From: DATMMS01 sp036824145
GTDB lineage: Bacteria > Chloroflexota > Dormibacteria > DASZGP01
Direction of reading: 5' to 3'
NCBI GenBank assembly: GCA_036824145.1
Contig: DAITAT010000044.1
Location: forward strand, 1 to 14,538
DNA length: 14,538 bases
Part shown: positions 7,212 to 13,225 of the stretch, piece by piece
How positions within the stretch are numbered: position 1 is the first letter of the stretch
How the letters are laid out: each line of letters starts with the position of its first letter
Translations under genes and position numbers: made by a program
Notes under the pieces: model-generated
The model's input: the letters and a program-made list of their open reading frames with translations, nothing else
Database searches by the model: none
Told to the model about the DNA's origin: nothing

Positions 7212-7976
7212 ATGAACCCCGACCTGGAGCTGGCCATGGAGCTCGCCGACGCCGCCGACGTCATCACCATGCGGCACTTCCTGGCGCGCGACCTGGTGGT
7301 GGAGAGCAAACCGGACATGACGCCGGTGACCGAGGCTGACCGCGCGGTAGAGAGGGTCGTGGCGGAGCGGCTGGCATTTGCCCGCCCTGAACACGCGCTT
7401 ATCGGCGAGGAGTTCGGCGCCCGCGGCAGCGCCGCCGCCCAGACGCGCTGGATCGTGGACCCAATCGACGGCACCAAGAACTACATCCGTGGCATCCCTG
7501 TCTTCGCCACCCTGCTGGCCGTGGAGGCCGATGGAGACATAGCGGTGGGGGTGGCTTCGGCCCCGGCGCTGGGGCGGCGCTGGTATGCGGCTCGTGGCGA
7601 GGGTGCCTTCGCCGACGGCGAGCGGATCGCGGTCTCTAAGATCGCCGACCTGGCCGAGGCCAAGCTGTCTCACTCCGGCCTCGAGGGGTGGGAGACCGCC
7701 GGCCGCATGGCGCAGTTCCTGAACTTGGTAGAAGCGGTCGGGCACAGCCGCGGCTTTGGCGATTTCTGGCACCACATGCTGGTGGCCCAGGGCAGCCTGG
7801 AGCTGGCCGTCGAGCCAGAGGTCAGCCTCTGGGACCTGGCCGCGCTGAAGGTCATCGTCGAGGAAGCCGGTGGCCGATTCACCGACCTAAAGGGGGTGAG
7901 CACCGCCGCCGGGGGCACCGTCCTCTCCAGCAACGGCCTCCTGCATGAGGAGGCACTGGCTCGAATCGCGACCTGA
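7212..7976 (+). CDS. hisN: Histidinol-phosphatase, inositol monophosphatase family
   Basis: A 254-residue Mg2+-dependent phosphatase of the IMPase superfamily, closest in pattern to actinobacterial HisN. HisN removes phosphate from L-histidinol phosphate in histidine biosynthesis in the cytosol. Metal-binding motifs are complete: Glu66-Glu67 in IGEEFG, Asp83-Pro-Ile-Asp86-Gly-Thr in WIVDPIDGTKNY (80-91), and Trp207-Asp208 in SLWDLAALKVIVEEAGGR (205-222). HisN-like features are SKPDMTPVTEADRAVE (32-47), SAPALGRRWYAARGEGAF (116-133), GFGDFWHHMLVAQG (181-194) and the NGLLHEE ending. Length is normal for the family. It is not beside other his genes but stands alone between two secreted-protein loci, as is common for this gene. 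The start is divergent from the propeller gene by 63 bp. A general inositol-phosphatase role cannot be fully excluded. Confidence 0.88.
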   Translation: MNPDLELAMELADAADVITMRHFLARDLVVESKPDMTPVTEADRAVERVVAERLAFARPEHALIGEEFGARGSAAAQTRWIVDPIDGTKNYIRGIPVFATLLAVEADGDIAVGVASAPALGRRWYAARGEGAFADGERIAVSKIADLAEAKLSHSGLEGWETAGRMAQFLNLVEAVGHSRGFGDFWHHMLVAQGSLELAVEPEVSLWDLAALKVIVEEAGGRFTDLKGVSTAAGGTVLSSNGLLHEEALARIAT

Positions 7977-8006
7977 CCCGCGGCGCCGACGGTCGGCCAC
8001 AGTCGC

Positions 8007-8012
8007 TAACCT
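8007..8012 (+). promoter_or_regulatory. -10 box TAACCT, leaderless start of the first sugar dehydrogenase
   Basis: TAACCT (T-A and final T conserved) is separated by 7 nt, CGGGTTG, from the ATG at 8020. This fits leaderless transcription and supports 8020 as the true start rather than the in-frame ATGs at 7945 or 8044. Confidence 0.5.
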
Positions 8013-8019
8013 CGGGTTG

Positions 8020-9189
8020 ATGCGCCCTGACCTTCCGAGTCGAATGTCGATCCAGGCCGCGGCCGCGGTTGGCGCCGTGGCACTGGTGGTGGCCCTGGCG
8101 GGCTGCACCTTTGGCGGCACCGCGGTCAAGCCATCGCCCTTGCCACCGGTCGCCCATAGCCCATCCCCACAGCCCTCGCCCTCGCTGTCGGCGGCCTCGC
8201 CTTGCGTCGCCCCCGGAGGGTCCCCGGCCGGGAACATCTCGGCGGCCTTCCCGGTGGCGCTGGCTTTCGCTCCCGACGGCAGGTTGTTCTGGGCGGATCG
8301 AGGCGGTGCCATCAAGGTCTGGCAGGGCGGCGCCGCCCAGGACTTCGCCGCCGTGTCGACGGTCACCACCCAACCTGGCGGCGGCTACAGCGAACGTGGT
8401 CTGCTGGGGCTCGCGATCAGCCCGAGCTTCGCCCAGGACCGCTTTGTCTATGCGATCTACTCAGAGCCCGACTACGCGCACCAGACGGTGGTGCGATGGA
8501 CCGATTGCGCCGGCAAAGGAACTAGCCGGACCACGATCGTCGCCAACCTCCCCACCGGCTCCGATTGCTGCCACAAAGGCGGGCGTCTCGCCTTCGGGAC
8601 CGACGGGATGCTTTACGTGACGCTGGGCGACAACCACACCGCGGCGGCGGCCCAGAACAGCTGCGACGTCCGGGGCAAGATCCTCCGCTACCGTGCGGAT
8701 GGCAGCTTGCCTCCAGGCAACCTTTGCGGCCCGGTCTACGCCAAGGGCCTGCGGAACCCCTTCGGGATCGCCTTCTCACCCACCGGTCAGATATTCGTCA
8801 CCAACAACGGCCCCTCTGGCGAGGCCGGCAGCCCGTCGACCGGGTATGACACCGTTTACGACGTCACCGCCGGCGGCAATTACTCCTGGCCGACCTGCTA
8901 CGGGTACTCCCACCCGCTCAGTGCATCCAGCTGCGCCGGTTCAGGGCCGCTTTGGAGCAGCGAGGCCAGCACCGTGGTGCCGACCGGCGCCACCTACGTC
9001 TCGCCATCCGGGCCGGCGGGCTACGCCGGCCACTTTGTCTTCTGCACCCTCAATTCCGGCGGCCGCATCTACCAGGGACCCCAGTCCGTGACGGCAGCGC
9101 TACCCCAGTGCAAGCTCGACATCAAGGAGAGCCCTGACCACGTCCTTTACTACTCCGATGCGAGCACGATCTACCGATTCACGGGGTGA
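8020..9189 (+). CDS. PQQ-type sugar dehydrogenase-like lipoprotein
   Basis: A 389-residue glucose/sorbosone dehydrogenase-like beta-propeller, expected outside the membrane as a lipoprotein. The N-terminal hydrophobic stretch ends in the lipobox VALAGC (24-29; Cys29), then a Ser/Pro/Thr linker to about 60. Family landmarks are VALAFAPDGRLFWAD (79-93), ERGLLGLAISPSFAQDRFVY (125-144), CCHKGGRLAFGTDGMLYVTLGD (183-204, given here by key residues His185 and Arg188) and GLRNPFGIAFSPTGQ (243-257; Arg245). By comparison with soluble PQQ glucose dehydrogenase, His185 is the presumed catalytic base and Arg245 a cofactor contact. PQQ binding itself is not proven. Cys183-Cys184 directly precede the His. 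The next gene, a paralog, begins 18 bp after the stop. Electrons would go to an unknown acceptor. The start at 8020 gives a standard lipoprotein signal; 8044 is an alternative. Confidence 0.85.
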   Translation: MRPDLPSRMSIQAAAAVGAVALVVALAGCTFGGTAVKPSPLPPVAHSPSPQPSPSLSAASPCVAPGGSPAGNISAAFPVALAFAPDGRLFWADRGGAIKVWQGGAAQDFAAVSTVTTQPGGGYSERGLLGLAISPSFAQDRFVYAIYSEPDYAHQTVVRWTDCAGKGTSRTTIVANLPTGSDCCHKGGRLAFGTDGMLYVTLGDNHTAAAAQNSCDVRGKILRYRADGSLPPGNLCGPVYAKGLRNPFGIAFSPTGQIFVTNNGPSGEAGSPSTGYDTVYDVTAGGNYSWPTCYGYSHPLSASSCAGSGPLWSSEASTVVPTGATYVSPSGPAGYAGHFVFCTLNSGGRIYQGPQSVTAALPQCKLDIKESPDHVLYYSDASTIYRFTG

Positions 9190-9194
9190 ACCGA

Positions 9195-9200
9195 TAGCCT
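9195..9200 (+). promoter_or_regulatory. -10 box TAGCCT, leaderless GTG start
   Basis: TAGCCT lies in the 18-bp gap between the two paralogs, and 7 nt (GAAGGCG) separate it from the GTG at 9208. The geometry is the same as at 8007. The GAAGG in the gap could instead act as a weak Shine-Dalgarno in a bicistronic mRNA. Confidence 0.45.
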
Positions 9201-9207
9201 GAAGGCG

Positions 9208-10533
9208 GTGGTCGACAGCTTTCTGCAATGGATACGGTCGAAGTCGAGCCAGGTCACCGCTGCCGCGCTGACGCCGACGGTCGCGATTCGGGCGGCGTTG
9301 GCAGCGCTCGCGATGCTGGCTCTCGTCCTCGCCTCGAGTTCGCTGGTCGTCTACCTCGACCAGAGCTACTACCCGGGCGCCCGGATCTGCCCGCAGGTCG
9401 GGTGCTCGTCACCAGCTCCTTCCCCTTCCCCGTCGCCATCGCCGTCTCCCTCACCCACGCCGTCACCGTCCCCAAGCCCAATCGCGGTTGCGCCGCGGCC
9501 ACCACCACCGCCGCCGCCGCCGCCACCGACCGCATGCGCCGGGACAGGCCGCGAACCTGGGGCGAGCATCGGCGCAAGCTCGCCGGTGGCGCTGGCGTTT
9601 GCGCCGGACGGTCGCCTCTTCTGGGCCGAGCTGTCGGGAACCATCAAGTACTGGCTCAACGGCCCCCACACGTTCGCCACCGTTCCGGTCAGCACCGCGG
9701 GCGAGCGCGGGCTGCTGGGCCTGGCTCTCAGCCCCAACTTCTGCCAGGACCACTTTGTCTTCGCCTTCGGGTCGGATACCAACCGCACCACGCAGCGGGT
9801 CCTGCGTTTCACGGAGTCCGGCGGCCTGGGCACCAACCCGACTGTGATCGTCGGCGGGCTACCCGCCACGCCGCCGGGAAACCCCGGCGACTGCTGTCAC
9901 AAAGGCGGCCGGATCGCGTTCGGCCCCGACGGCTTCCTCTACGTCACTCTTGGCGACACCCACACCGCTCCCGCACTGAACGCCCAGGACCCGTGCGACC
10001 CGCGCGGCAAAGTCCTCCGCTACACGGCTGGTGGATCCCCTGCCGGGGTGGGATGTGGCGCCAACTGGGTGCGGGGACTGCGGAACCCGTTTGGGATCGC
10101 GTTCGCGCCCGATGGCACCCTGGCGATCACCAATAACGGCCCTTCGGGCGACGCCGGCACCCCATGCGGGTCATGTGGCGACGAGTTCGACCTGGTCGGC
10201 AAGAGCGGCGGGGTCGACTACCAGTGGCCCTACTGCTGGGGATATGACCATCCCTTTGGCGGCAACAGCGACTGCCACGGCAAACCCGGCCCGCAGTACA
10301 GCACCGAGGGCGGCCCCATGGCGAAGAACAACCCCTATTTCTACGCCCCAACAGGCATGACCTACGCCAACGGGCACTTCCTCTTCTGCGCCTACAGTGA
10401 CGGGCGCCTCTACCAGTACATCGGCCAGGGTTCAGTTGTCTCCACCGGCATCACTGGTTGCGCCTTCGACGTCAAGCAGGCGCCGAGTGGGGCGCTCTTC
10501 ACATCCGACGGGACCACGATCCACCGCCACTGA
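9208..10533 (+). CDS. PQQ-type sugar dehydrogenase-like, membrane-anchored paralog
   Basis: A 441-residue paralog of the preceding protein. Residues 1-24 are cytosolic-like. A hydrophobic helix at about 25-50 anchors it. A Ser-Pro repeat stalk (67-91) and ten consecutive prolines (98-107) follow, and the propeller starts near 125. Shared landmarks are SPVALAFAPDGRLFWAE (125-141), ERGLLGLALSPNFCQDHFVF (166-185), DCCHKGGRIAFGPDGFLYV (228-246; presumed catalytic His231), GLRNPFGIAFAPDGT (290-304; Arg292) and a GDEFDLV segment (324-330) like the calcium/PQQ-side loop of sugar dehydrogenases. Cysteines at the C-terminal half (WPYC, SDC, LFC, TGC) align with those of the first paralog, suggesting conserved disulfides. 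The start is GTG, with a -10 box 7 nt upstream. The gene ends only 12 bp from the convergent fabI. Function is probably periplasmic/extracellular sugar or aldehyde oxidation; substrate and cofactor loading are unproven. Confidence 0.85.
   Translation: MVDSFLQWIRSKSSQVTAAALTPTVAIRAALAALAMLALVLASSSLVVYLDQSYYPGARICPQVGCSSPAPSPSPSPSPSPSPTPSPSPSPIAVAPRPPPPPPPPPPTACAGTGREPGASIGASSPVALAFAPDGRLFWAELSGTIKYWLNGPHTFATVPVSTAGERGLLGLALSPNFCQDHFVFAFGSDTNRTTQRVLRFTESGGLGTNPTVIVGGLPATPPGNPGDCCHKGGRIAFGPDGFLYVTLGDTHTAPALNAQDPCDPRGKVLRYTAGGSPAGVGCGANWVRGLRNPFGIAFAPDGTLAITNNGPSGDAGTPCGSCGDEFDLVGKSGGVDYQWPYCWGYDHPFGGNSDCHGKPGPQYSTEGGPMAKNNPYFYAPTGMTYANGHFLFCAYSDGRLYQYIGQGSVVSTGITGCAFDVKQAPSGALFTSDGTTIHRH
9406..9528 (+). 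repeat. Ser-Pro repeat and poly-proline stalk coding region
   Basis: This in-frame low-complexity DNA encodes about ten Ser-Pro/Thr-Pro units (residues 67-91). A short spacer follows, then ten Pro codons (9499-9528). Codons vary between TCC/TCG/TCA/AGC and CCT/CCC/CCG/CCA, so the repeat is selected at protein level rather than being a fresh DNA slippage array. It is a likely cell-wall-spanning stalk. Confidence 0.8.
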
Positions 10534-10545
10534 GGCGGCTCGGAG

Positions 10546-11331
10546 CTACCCCTCGTCGGGCAGGAGCTGCGACCCCATGGCGTGGTAGCCACCGTCGACG
10601 TGGATCATCTCGCCGGTGGTGGCCGGCGCCCAGTCGCTGAGGAGGACGGTGACCATGCGGGCCACCGGGTCGCTGTCGTTGCCGTCCCAACCGAGGGGGG
10701 CCTGCCGCTGCCAGCTGGCCTCGAACTGGCCGAATCCCGGGATGCTCTTGGCCGCCATCGTCGCCAGCGGCCCGGCAGCCACCGCGTTGACCCGGATCTT
10801 GTGGCTGCCGAGGTCGCGAGCGAGGTACCGCACCACCGACTCCAGGCCGGCCTTGGCCACCCCCATCCAGTCGTAGACAGGCCAGGCAAAGCGATTGTCG
10901 AAGTCGAGCGTGACGATGCTGCCACCGTCGGTCATCAGCGGTGCCACCGCGACGGCCAACTCCTTGAGCGAGAAGGTGGAGGTCCGCAGCGTGAACTCCA
11001 CGCTCGACCAGGGCGTTTTCATGAAGTTGCCGCCAAGAGCGTCCTCGGGGGCGAAGGCGATCGCGTGCAGGGCGCCGTCGACCCGGCCCCAGCGCGAGCG
11101 AAGCTCGTCGGTCAGGGCCGCCAGGTGCTCGGGGTTGTTGACATCGAGCTCAAGGACGTCGGGCACCGGCGAGAGCTTGCGGGCCGCCTTCTCGGTGATG
11201 CTCATGACCCGGCCGAAGCTGGTCAGGAGCACGTTGGCGCCCTCGCTCTGGGCGATCTCGGCGCACCGGTACGCGATCGATTGCCGGCTCAGGACCCCGG
11301 TGATGAGGACGTTCTTGCCTTCCAGGAGCAT
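10546..11331 (-). CDS. fabI: Enoyl-[acyl-carrier-protein] reductase, InhA/FabI type
   Basis: A 261-residue divergent SDR that reduces trans-2-enoyl-ACP with NADH in the last step of each fatty-acid elongation cycle (FAS II, cytosol). The N-terminal cofactor loop is ITGVLSRQSIAYRCAEIAQ (10-28), in which Ser-Ile-Ala replaces the classical glycine pattern, as in FabI/InhA. Other landmarks are LELDVNNPEHLAAL (60-73), AIAFAP (90-95), TLDFD (141-145; Phe144 at the InhA Phe149 position) and the catalytic Tyr153 and Lys160 in YDWMGVAKAGLE. Then come VAAGPL (184-189) and the LSDWAPATTGEMIHVDGG ending (231-248). It resembles InhA more than proteobacterial FabI, particularly at the DFD...YxWM..AK and SDW.PATTG segments. 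The start at 11331 is supported by -35/-10 boxes ending 6 nt upstream. It is divergent from the ECF sigma gene by 81 bp. Confidence 0.92.
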   Translation of the reverse strand: MLLEGKNVLITGVLSRQSIAYRCAEIAQSEGANVLLTSFGRVMSITEKAARKLSPVPDVLELDVNNPEHLAALTDELRSRWGRVDGALHAIAFAPEDALGGNFMKTPWSSVEFTLRTSTFSLKELAVAVAPLMTDGGSIVTLDFDNRFAWPVYDWMGVAKAGLESVVRYLARDLGSHKIRVNAVAAGPLATMAAKSIPGFGQFEASWQRQAPLGWDGNDSDPVARMVTVLLSDWAPATTGEMIHVDGGYHAMGSQLLPDEG

Positions 11332-11337
11332 CAGCGC

Positions 11338-11367
11338 AGTATTCCAGAAGGGAGCGGCGCGCGTCAG
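11338..11367 (-). promoter_or_regulatory. Leaderless promoter of fabI
   Basis: On the minus strand CTGACG (11367-11362; 4 of 6 to TTGACA) and AATACT (11343-11338; 4 of 6 to TATAAT) are 18 nt apart. The ATG follows after 6 nt. There is no Shine-Dalgarno. It looks like a housekeeping-sigma promoter and shares the 81-bp divergent region with the ECF sigma gene. Confidence 0.6.
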
Positions 11368-11381
11368 CGCTCTAGCTATCT

Positions 11382-11408
11382 GTAACGCCAGGGGGTATCA
11401 AGGTCATA
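11382..11408 (+). promoter_or_regulatory. Candidate ECF-type promoter of the sigma gene
   Basis: GTAAC (11382-11386), 16 nt, then GTCATA (11403-11408) fits the general ECF promoter shape of an AAC-containing -35 and a GTC-containing -10. The start codon follows 4 nt later, so the message would be leaderless or nearly so. TATCAA at 11396-11401 inside the spacer is shared with the cupredoxin upstream region. Autoregulation by the encoded sigma factor would be usual for the class but is inference. Confidence 0.45.
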
Positions 11409-11412
11409 GCCC

Positions 11413-11952
11413 ATGGAACAACCCGGCCCCGAGCTGCACGTCGTCTCATCCAGCGCGCCTGAATCCCACCCGCTGGCGTGGGAGGCGGTCTACCGCGAGA
11501 CGGCGGTGGTGGTCTATCGCTTCATTTATGCGCGCGTGGGCAACCGCCCCGATGCCGAGGACCTCACCACCCAGGTCTTCATCCGCGCCCTGCCCCGGCT
11601 GCGGATACCCGCCGCGATCGAGGAGATCCGCAGCTACCTGATGGCCACCTCGCGCACCGTGCTGGCCGACCACTGGCGTCGCCACTACGACGTTCAGCTG
11701 GCGACGCTCGAGGATGGCATCGCGGCGGCCCCGGCGCCGCTACCAGACCCGGCCCTGGAGGAGGAGGGGATCCGGCGGGCCAATGCCGTCCTCGCCGGGC
11801 TGCCGGGAAACTACCGCCAGGTCCTCGAACTGCGCTTCCTGCGCGGGTACTCGCTTCGGGAGACTGCGGATGCCATGGGCGTCAGCCTCTCCAACGCCAA
11901 GGTGCTTCAGCACCGCGCCCTCCGCCGCGCCGCCGACCAGGAGATGCCATGA
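11413..11952 (+). CDS. ECF-type sigma-70 family sigma factor
   Basis: A 179-residue two-domain sigma factor directing RNA polymerase to a special promoter set. Region 2 (about 24-92) contains VYRFIYARVGNRPDAEDLTTQVFIRAL (34-60, core Asp47-Ala-Glu-Asp) and YLMATSRTVLADHWRR (75-90). A linker with Ala/Pro (103-115) follows. Region 4 (about 122-174) contains LPGNYRQVLELRFLRGYSLRE (130-150, split by description) and the recognition helix around GVSLSNAKVLQHRALRRA (156-173). There is no region 3, as expected for ECF members, and length is normal. The stop overlaps the start of the Rieske gene as ATGA, so the pair is translationally coupled in the arrangement usual for sigma/anti-sigma pairs. No Shine-Dalgarno is seen. 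Confidence 0.9.
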   Translation: MEQPGPELHVVSSSAPESHPLAWEAVYRETAVVVYRFIYARVGNRPDAEDLTTQVFIRALPRLRIPAAIEEIRSYLMATSRTVLADHWRRHYDVQLATLEDGIAAAPAPLPDPALEEEGIRRANAVLAGLPGNYRQVLELRFLRGYSLRETADAMGVSLSNAKVLQHRALRRAADQEMP

Positions 11953-12611
11953 GCGCGACCGACCGCATCGCCCGCTTTGTCGACGCCCTGGTTCGGGATC
12001 GGCGACCCCCACGCTACCCGGCCGACCCCGACGAGGCAGCCGCGATGGTGGCGGCCGCCGCTCTCAAGTCGGCCCGCCCCGGAGCCGACCTGCCGCGGCC
12101 GGAGTTCGTCCAGGGGCTCGAGCGCACCCTCGGTCGGGAGATCGCCTCCACCGGGAGCGCGCCGCACTGGAGCCGCCGCCGGCTGCTCCAGCTGACCGGC
12201 GCCGCCGCCGCCGCGGTGGTGGCCGGCATCGGCATCGATCGAGCCCTGCCGCGCCCCGATAACAGCGCGCCCGCGGGCAGCCGGGACATGGCCTTCGCCA
12301 ATGGCCGGTGGGTCCCGGTGGTGGCGACCGCGGCGGTGACCCAGGACCACGCCGTGCGCTTTTCGGCCGGCGCCGTGGAGGGCTTCGTGGTCAACCGCGG
12401 GGGCAGCATGCAGGCGCTGTCCGCGGTCTGCACCCACATGGGCTGCATCGTCCGGTTCAACGCCGACCACGGCAGCCTCGACTGCCCCTGCCACGGAGCC
12501 AGCTTCGCCCTCGACGGCTCGCCCATCAATCACGACTACCTCCAGGCGCTCCCCCGCCTGCAGAGTCGCGTCAACGGCGACATCGTCGAAGTGAGGGTCA
12601 ACCAGGCGTAA
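11949..12611 (+). CDS. Membrane-anchored Rieske [2Fe-2S] protein in anti-sigma position
   Basis: A 220-residue protein with three parts. Residues 1-72 are a hydrophilic, probably cytosolic region (MSATDRIARFVDALVRD start, then Asp/Glu/Ala/Arg-rich helices). Residues 74-98 contain a twin-arginine-like SRRRLLQL followed by a hydrophobic helix. Residues 112-218 form a Rieske domain. Cluster residues are complete: Cys161 and His163 in CTHMGC, Cys179 and His182 in CPCHGA, with the disulfide pair Cys166/Cys181. The N-terminal part has no HxxxCxxC zinc anti-sigma motif. It sits exactly where an anti-sigma factor would, coupled by ATGA to the sigma gene. It may therefore act as a redox-responsive regulator, or simply be an electron carrier controlled by that sigma. 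The start at 11949 is preferred over an open frame reaching back to 11478 because that extension is antisense-like Arg/Pro-rich shadow of the sigma gene. The Rieske call is firm; the regulatory role is inference. Confidence 0.87.
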   Translation: MSATDRIARFVDALVRDRRPPRYPADPDEAAAMVAAAALKSARPGADLPRPEFVQGLERTLGREIASTGSAPHWSRRRLLQLTGAAAAAVVAGIGIDRALPRPDNSAPAGSRDMAFANGRWVPVVATAAVTQDHAVRFSAGAVEGFVVNRGGSMQALSAVCTHMGCIVRFNADHGSLDCPCHGASFALDGSPINHDYLQALPRLQSRVNGDIVEVRVNQA

Positions 12612-12627
12612 CCGGGGCCCGTATCAA
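12608..12627 (+). promoter_or_regulatory. Shared motif GTAAC-N8-GTATCAA before the cupredoxin gene
   Basis: GTAAC (12608-12612) and GTATCAA (12621-12627) have the same spacing as GTAAC (11382-11386) and GTATCAA (11395-11401) before the ECF sigma gene. It overlaps the stop codon of the Rieske gene. It leaves a plausible 5' leader carrying the Shine-Dalgarno at 12647. It could be a promoter read by the neighbouring sigma factor or a regulator site. Confidence 0.4.
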
Positions 12628-12646
12628 CTGGGATCGACCGGCTCAC

Positions 12647-12654
12647 AAGGAGGG
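12647..12654 (+). promoter_or_regulatory. Strong Shine-Dalgarno of the cupredoxin gene
   Basis: AAGGAGGG lies 8 nt before the ATG at 12663, near-ideal complementarity to the 16S 3' end. This leadered start is one of only two strong ribosome sites in the window and fixes the start codon. Confidence 0.85.
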
Positions 12655-12662
12655 CGAGGCTG

Positions 12663-13115
12663 ATGGTCTCCCAACTGGCTAGCATCTTGATCGCGGGGGG
12701 TATGGCACTGGCGCTGGGCGCGTGTGGTTCCTCGAGTGCCGCCGGTTCCAGCGCCAGCGGCGGCGAGACCATGGCCCTCGAGGCCCAGGACTTCCAGTAC
12801 AGTTCCACCGCCCTGACGTTGCCGGCCAACGCCACCATCAACCTGACCGTGAAGAACACCGGCTCGGTGCACCACAACTTCTCGATCAAAGAGCTCAGCG
12901 TCAACCAGGACATCGAGACGCCTGGCACATCGAAGACGATCACCTTCACCACCAAGGGCGACGCCACCTACACCTTCTACTGCGAGTACCACCGCGACTC
13001 CAAGGGCATGAAGGGGACGGCGACGATCGGCAATGGCGGCGCGGCGCCGGCGGCGGGGACTAGCTCTAGCGGCGCCACCCCGAGCCCCAGCGCAAGCTCG
13101 CTCTACAGCTACTGA
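12663..13115 (+). CDS. Cupredoxin (type-1 copper) lipoprotein
   Basis: A 150-residue extracytoplasmic blue-copper-like protein. The signal peptide ends in the lipobox LGAC (18-21; Cys21). A Ser/Gly linker (22-35) is followed by a plastocyanin-like beta-sandwich (about 36-124). Copper ligands are all present: His71 (HHNFSI, 70-75) and the C-terminal loop Cys107-x2-His110-x5-Met116 in YCEYHRDSKGMKG. A Ser/Thr/Pro/Ala tail (125-150) resembles a wall or membrane linker. It could carry electrons one at a time to or from a membrane oxidoreductase such as the adjacent Rieske protein. The gene is 51 bp downstream of the Rieske gene with its own motif and Shine-Dalgarno. The stop is only 10 bp from the assembly gap, so the reading of the last few codons depends on contig-end quality. 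Confidence 0.88.
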   Translation: MVSQLASILIAGGMALALGACGSSSAAGSSASGGETMALEAQDFQYSSTALTLPANATINLTVKNTGSVHHNFSIKELSVNQDIETPGTSKTITFTTKGDATYTFYCEYHRDSKGMKGTATIGNGGAAPAAGTSSSGATPSPSASSLYSY

Positions 13116-13125
13116 TGCCTTTGGG

Positions 13126-13225
13126 NNNNNNNNNNNNNNNNNNNNNNNNNNNNNNNNNNNNNNNNNNNNNNNNNNNNNNNNNNNNNNNNNNNNNNNNNNN
13201 NNNNNNNNNNNNNNNNNNNNNNNNN
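13126..13225. other. Assembly gap, 100 N
   Basis: A run of exactly 100 N, the usual placeholder for a scaffold gap of unknown length. Both flanks encode Ser/Pro/Thr-rich linkers, so a GC-rich repetitive linker probably broke the assembly. Real missing sequence may be much longer or shorter than 100 bases. Confidence 0.97.

Noticed and set aside
7149..7775. N-terminal extension of the minus-strand propeller protein to a start at 7775
   Set aside because: It is antisense to hisN. The signal peptide and the TATAGT box 6 nt upstream place the true start at 7148.
7945..8019. Earlier ATG (7945) for the first sugar dehydrogenase
   Set aside because: It lies inside hisN and would add an Arg-rich segment before the lipoprotein signal. 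The ATG at 8020 has a -10 box 7 nt upstream and gives a normal signal peptide.
9406..9480. Possible CRISPR-like or DNA tandem repeat
   Set aside because: The period is six bases with variable codons and lies in frame inside a protein stalk. There are no spacers.
10534..10545. Bidirectional terminator between the second sugar dehydrogenase and fabI
   Set aside because: The gap is only 12 bp and no stem-loop with a T-run is visible at either gene end.
11478..11948. N-terminal extension of the Rieske protein to 11478
   Set aside because: The extension is an Arg/Pro-rich shadow of the ECF sigma gene. The ATG at 11949, overlapping the sigma stop, is the natural start.
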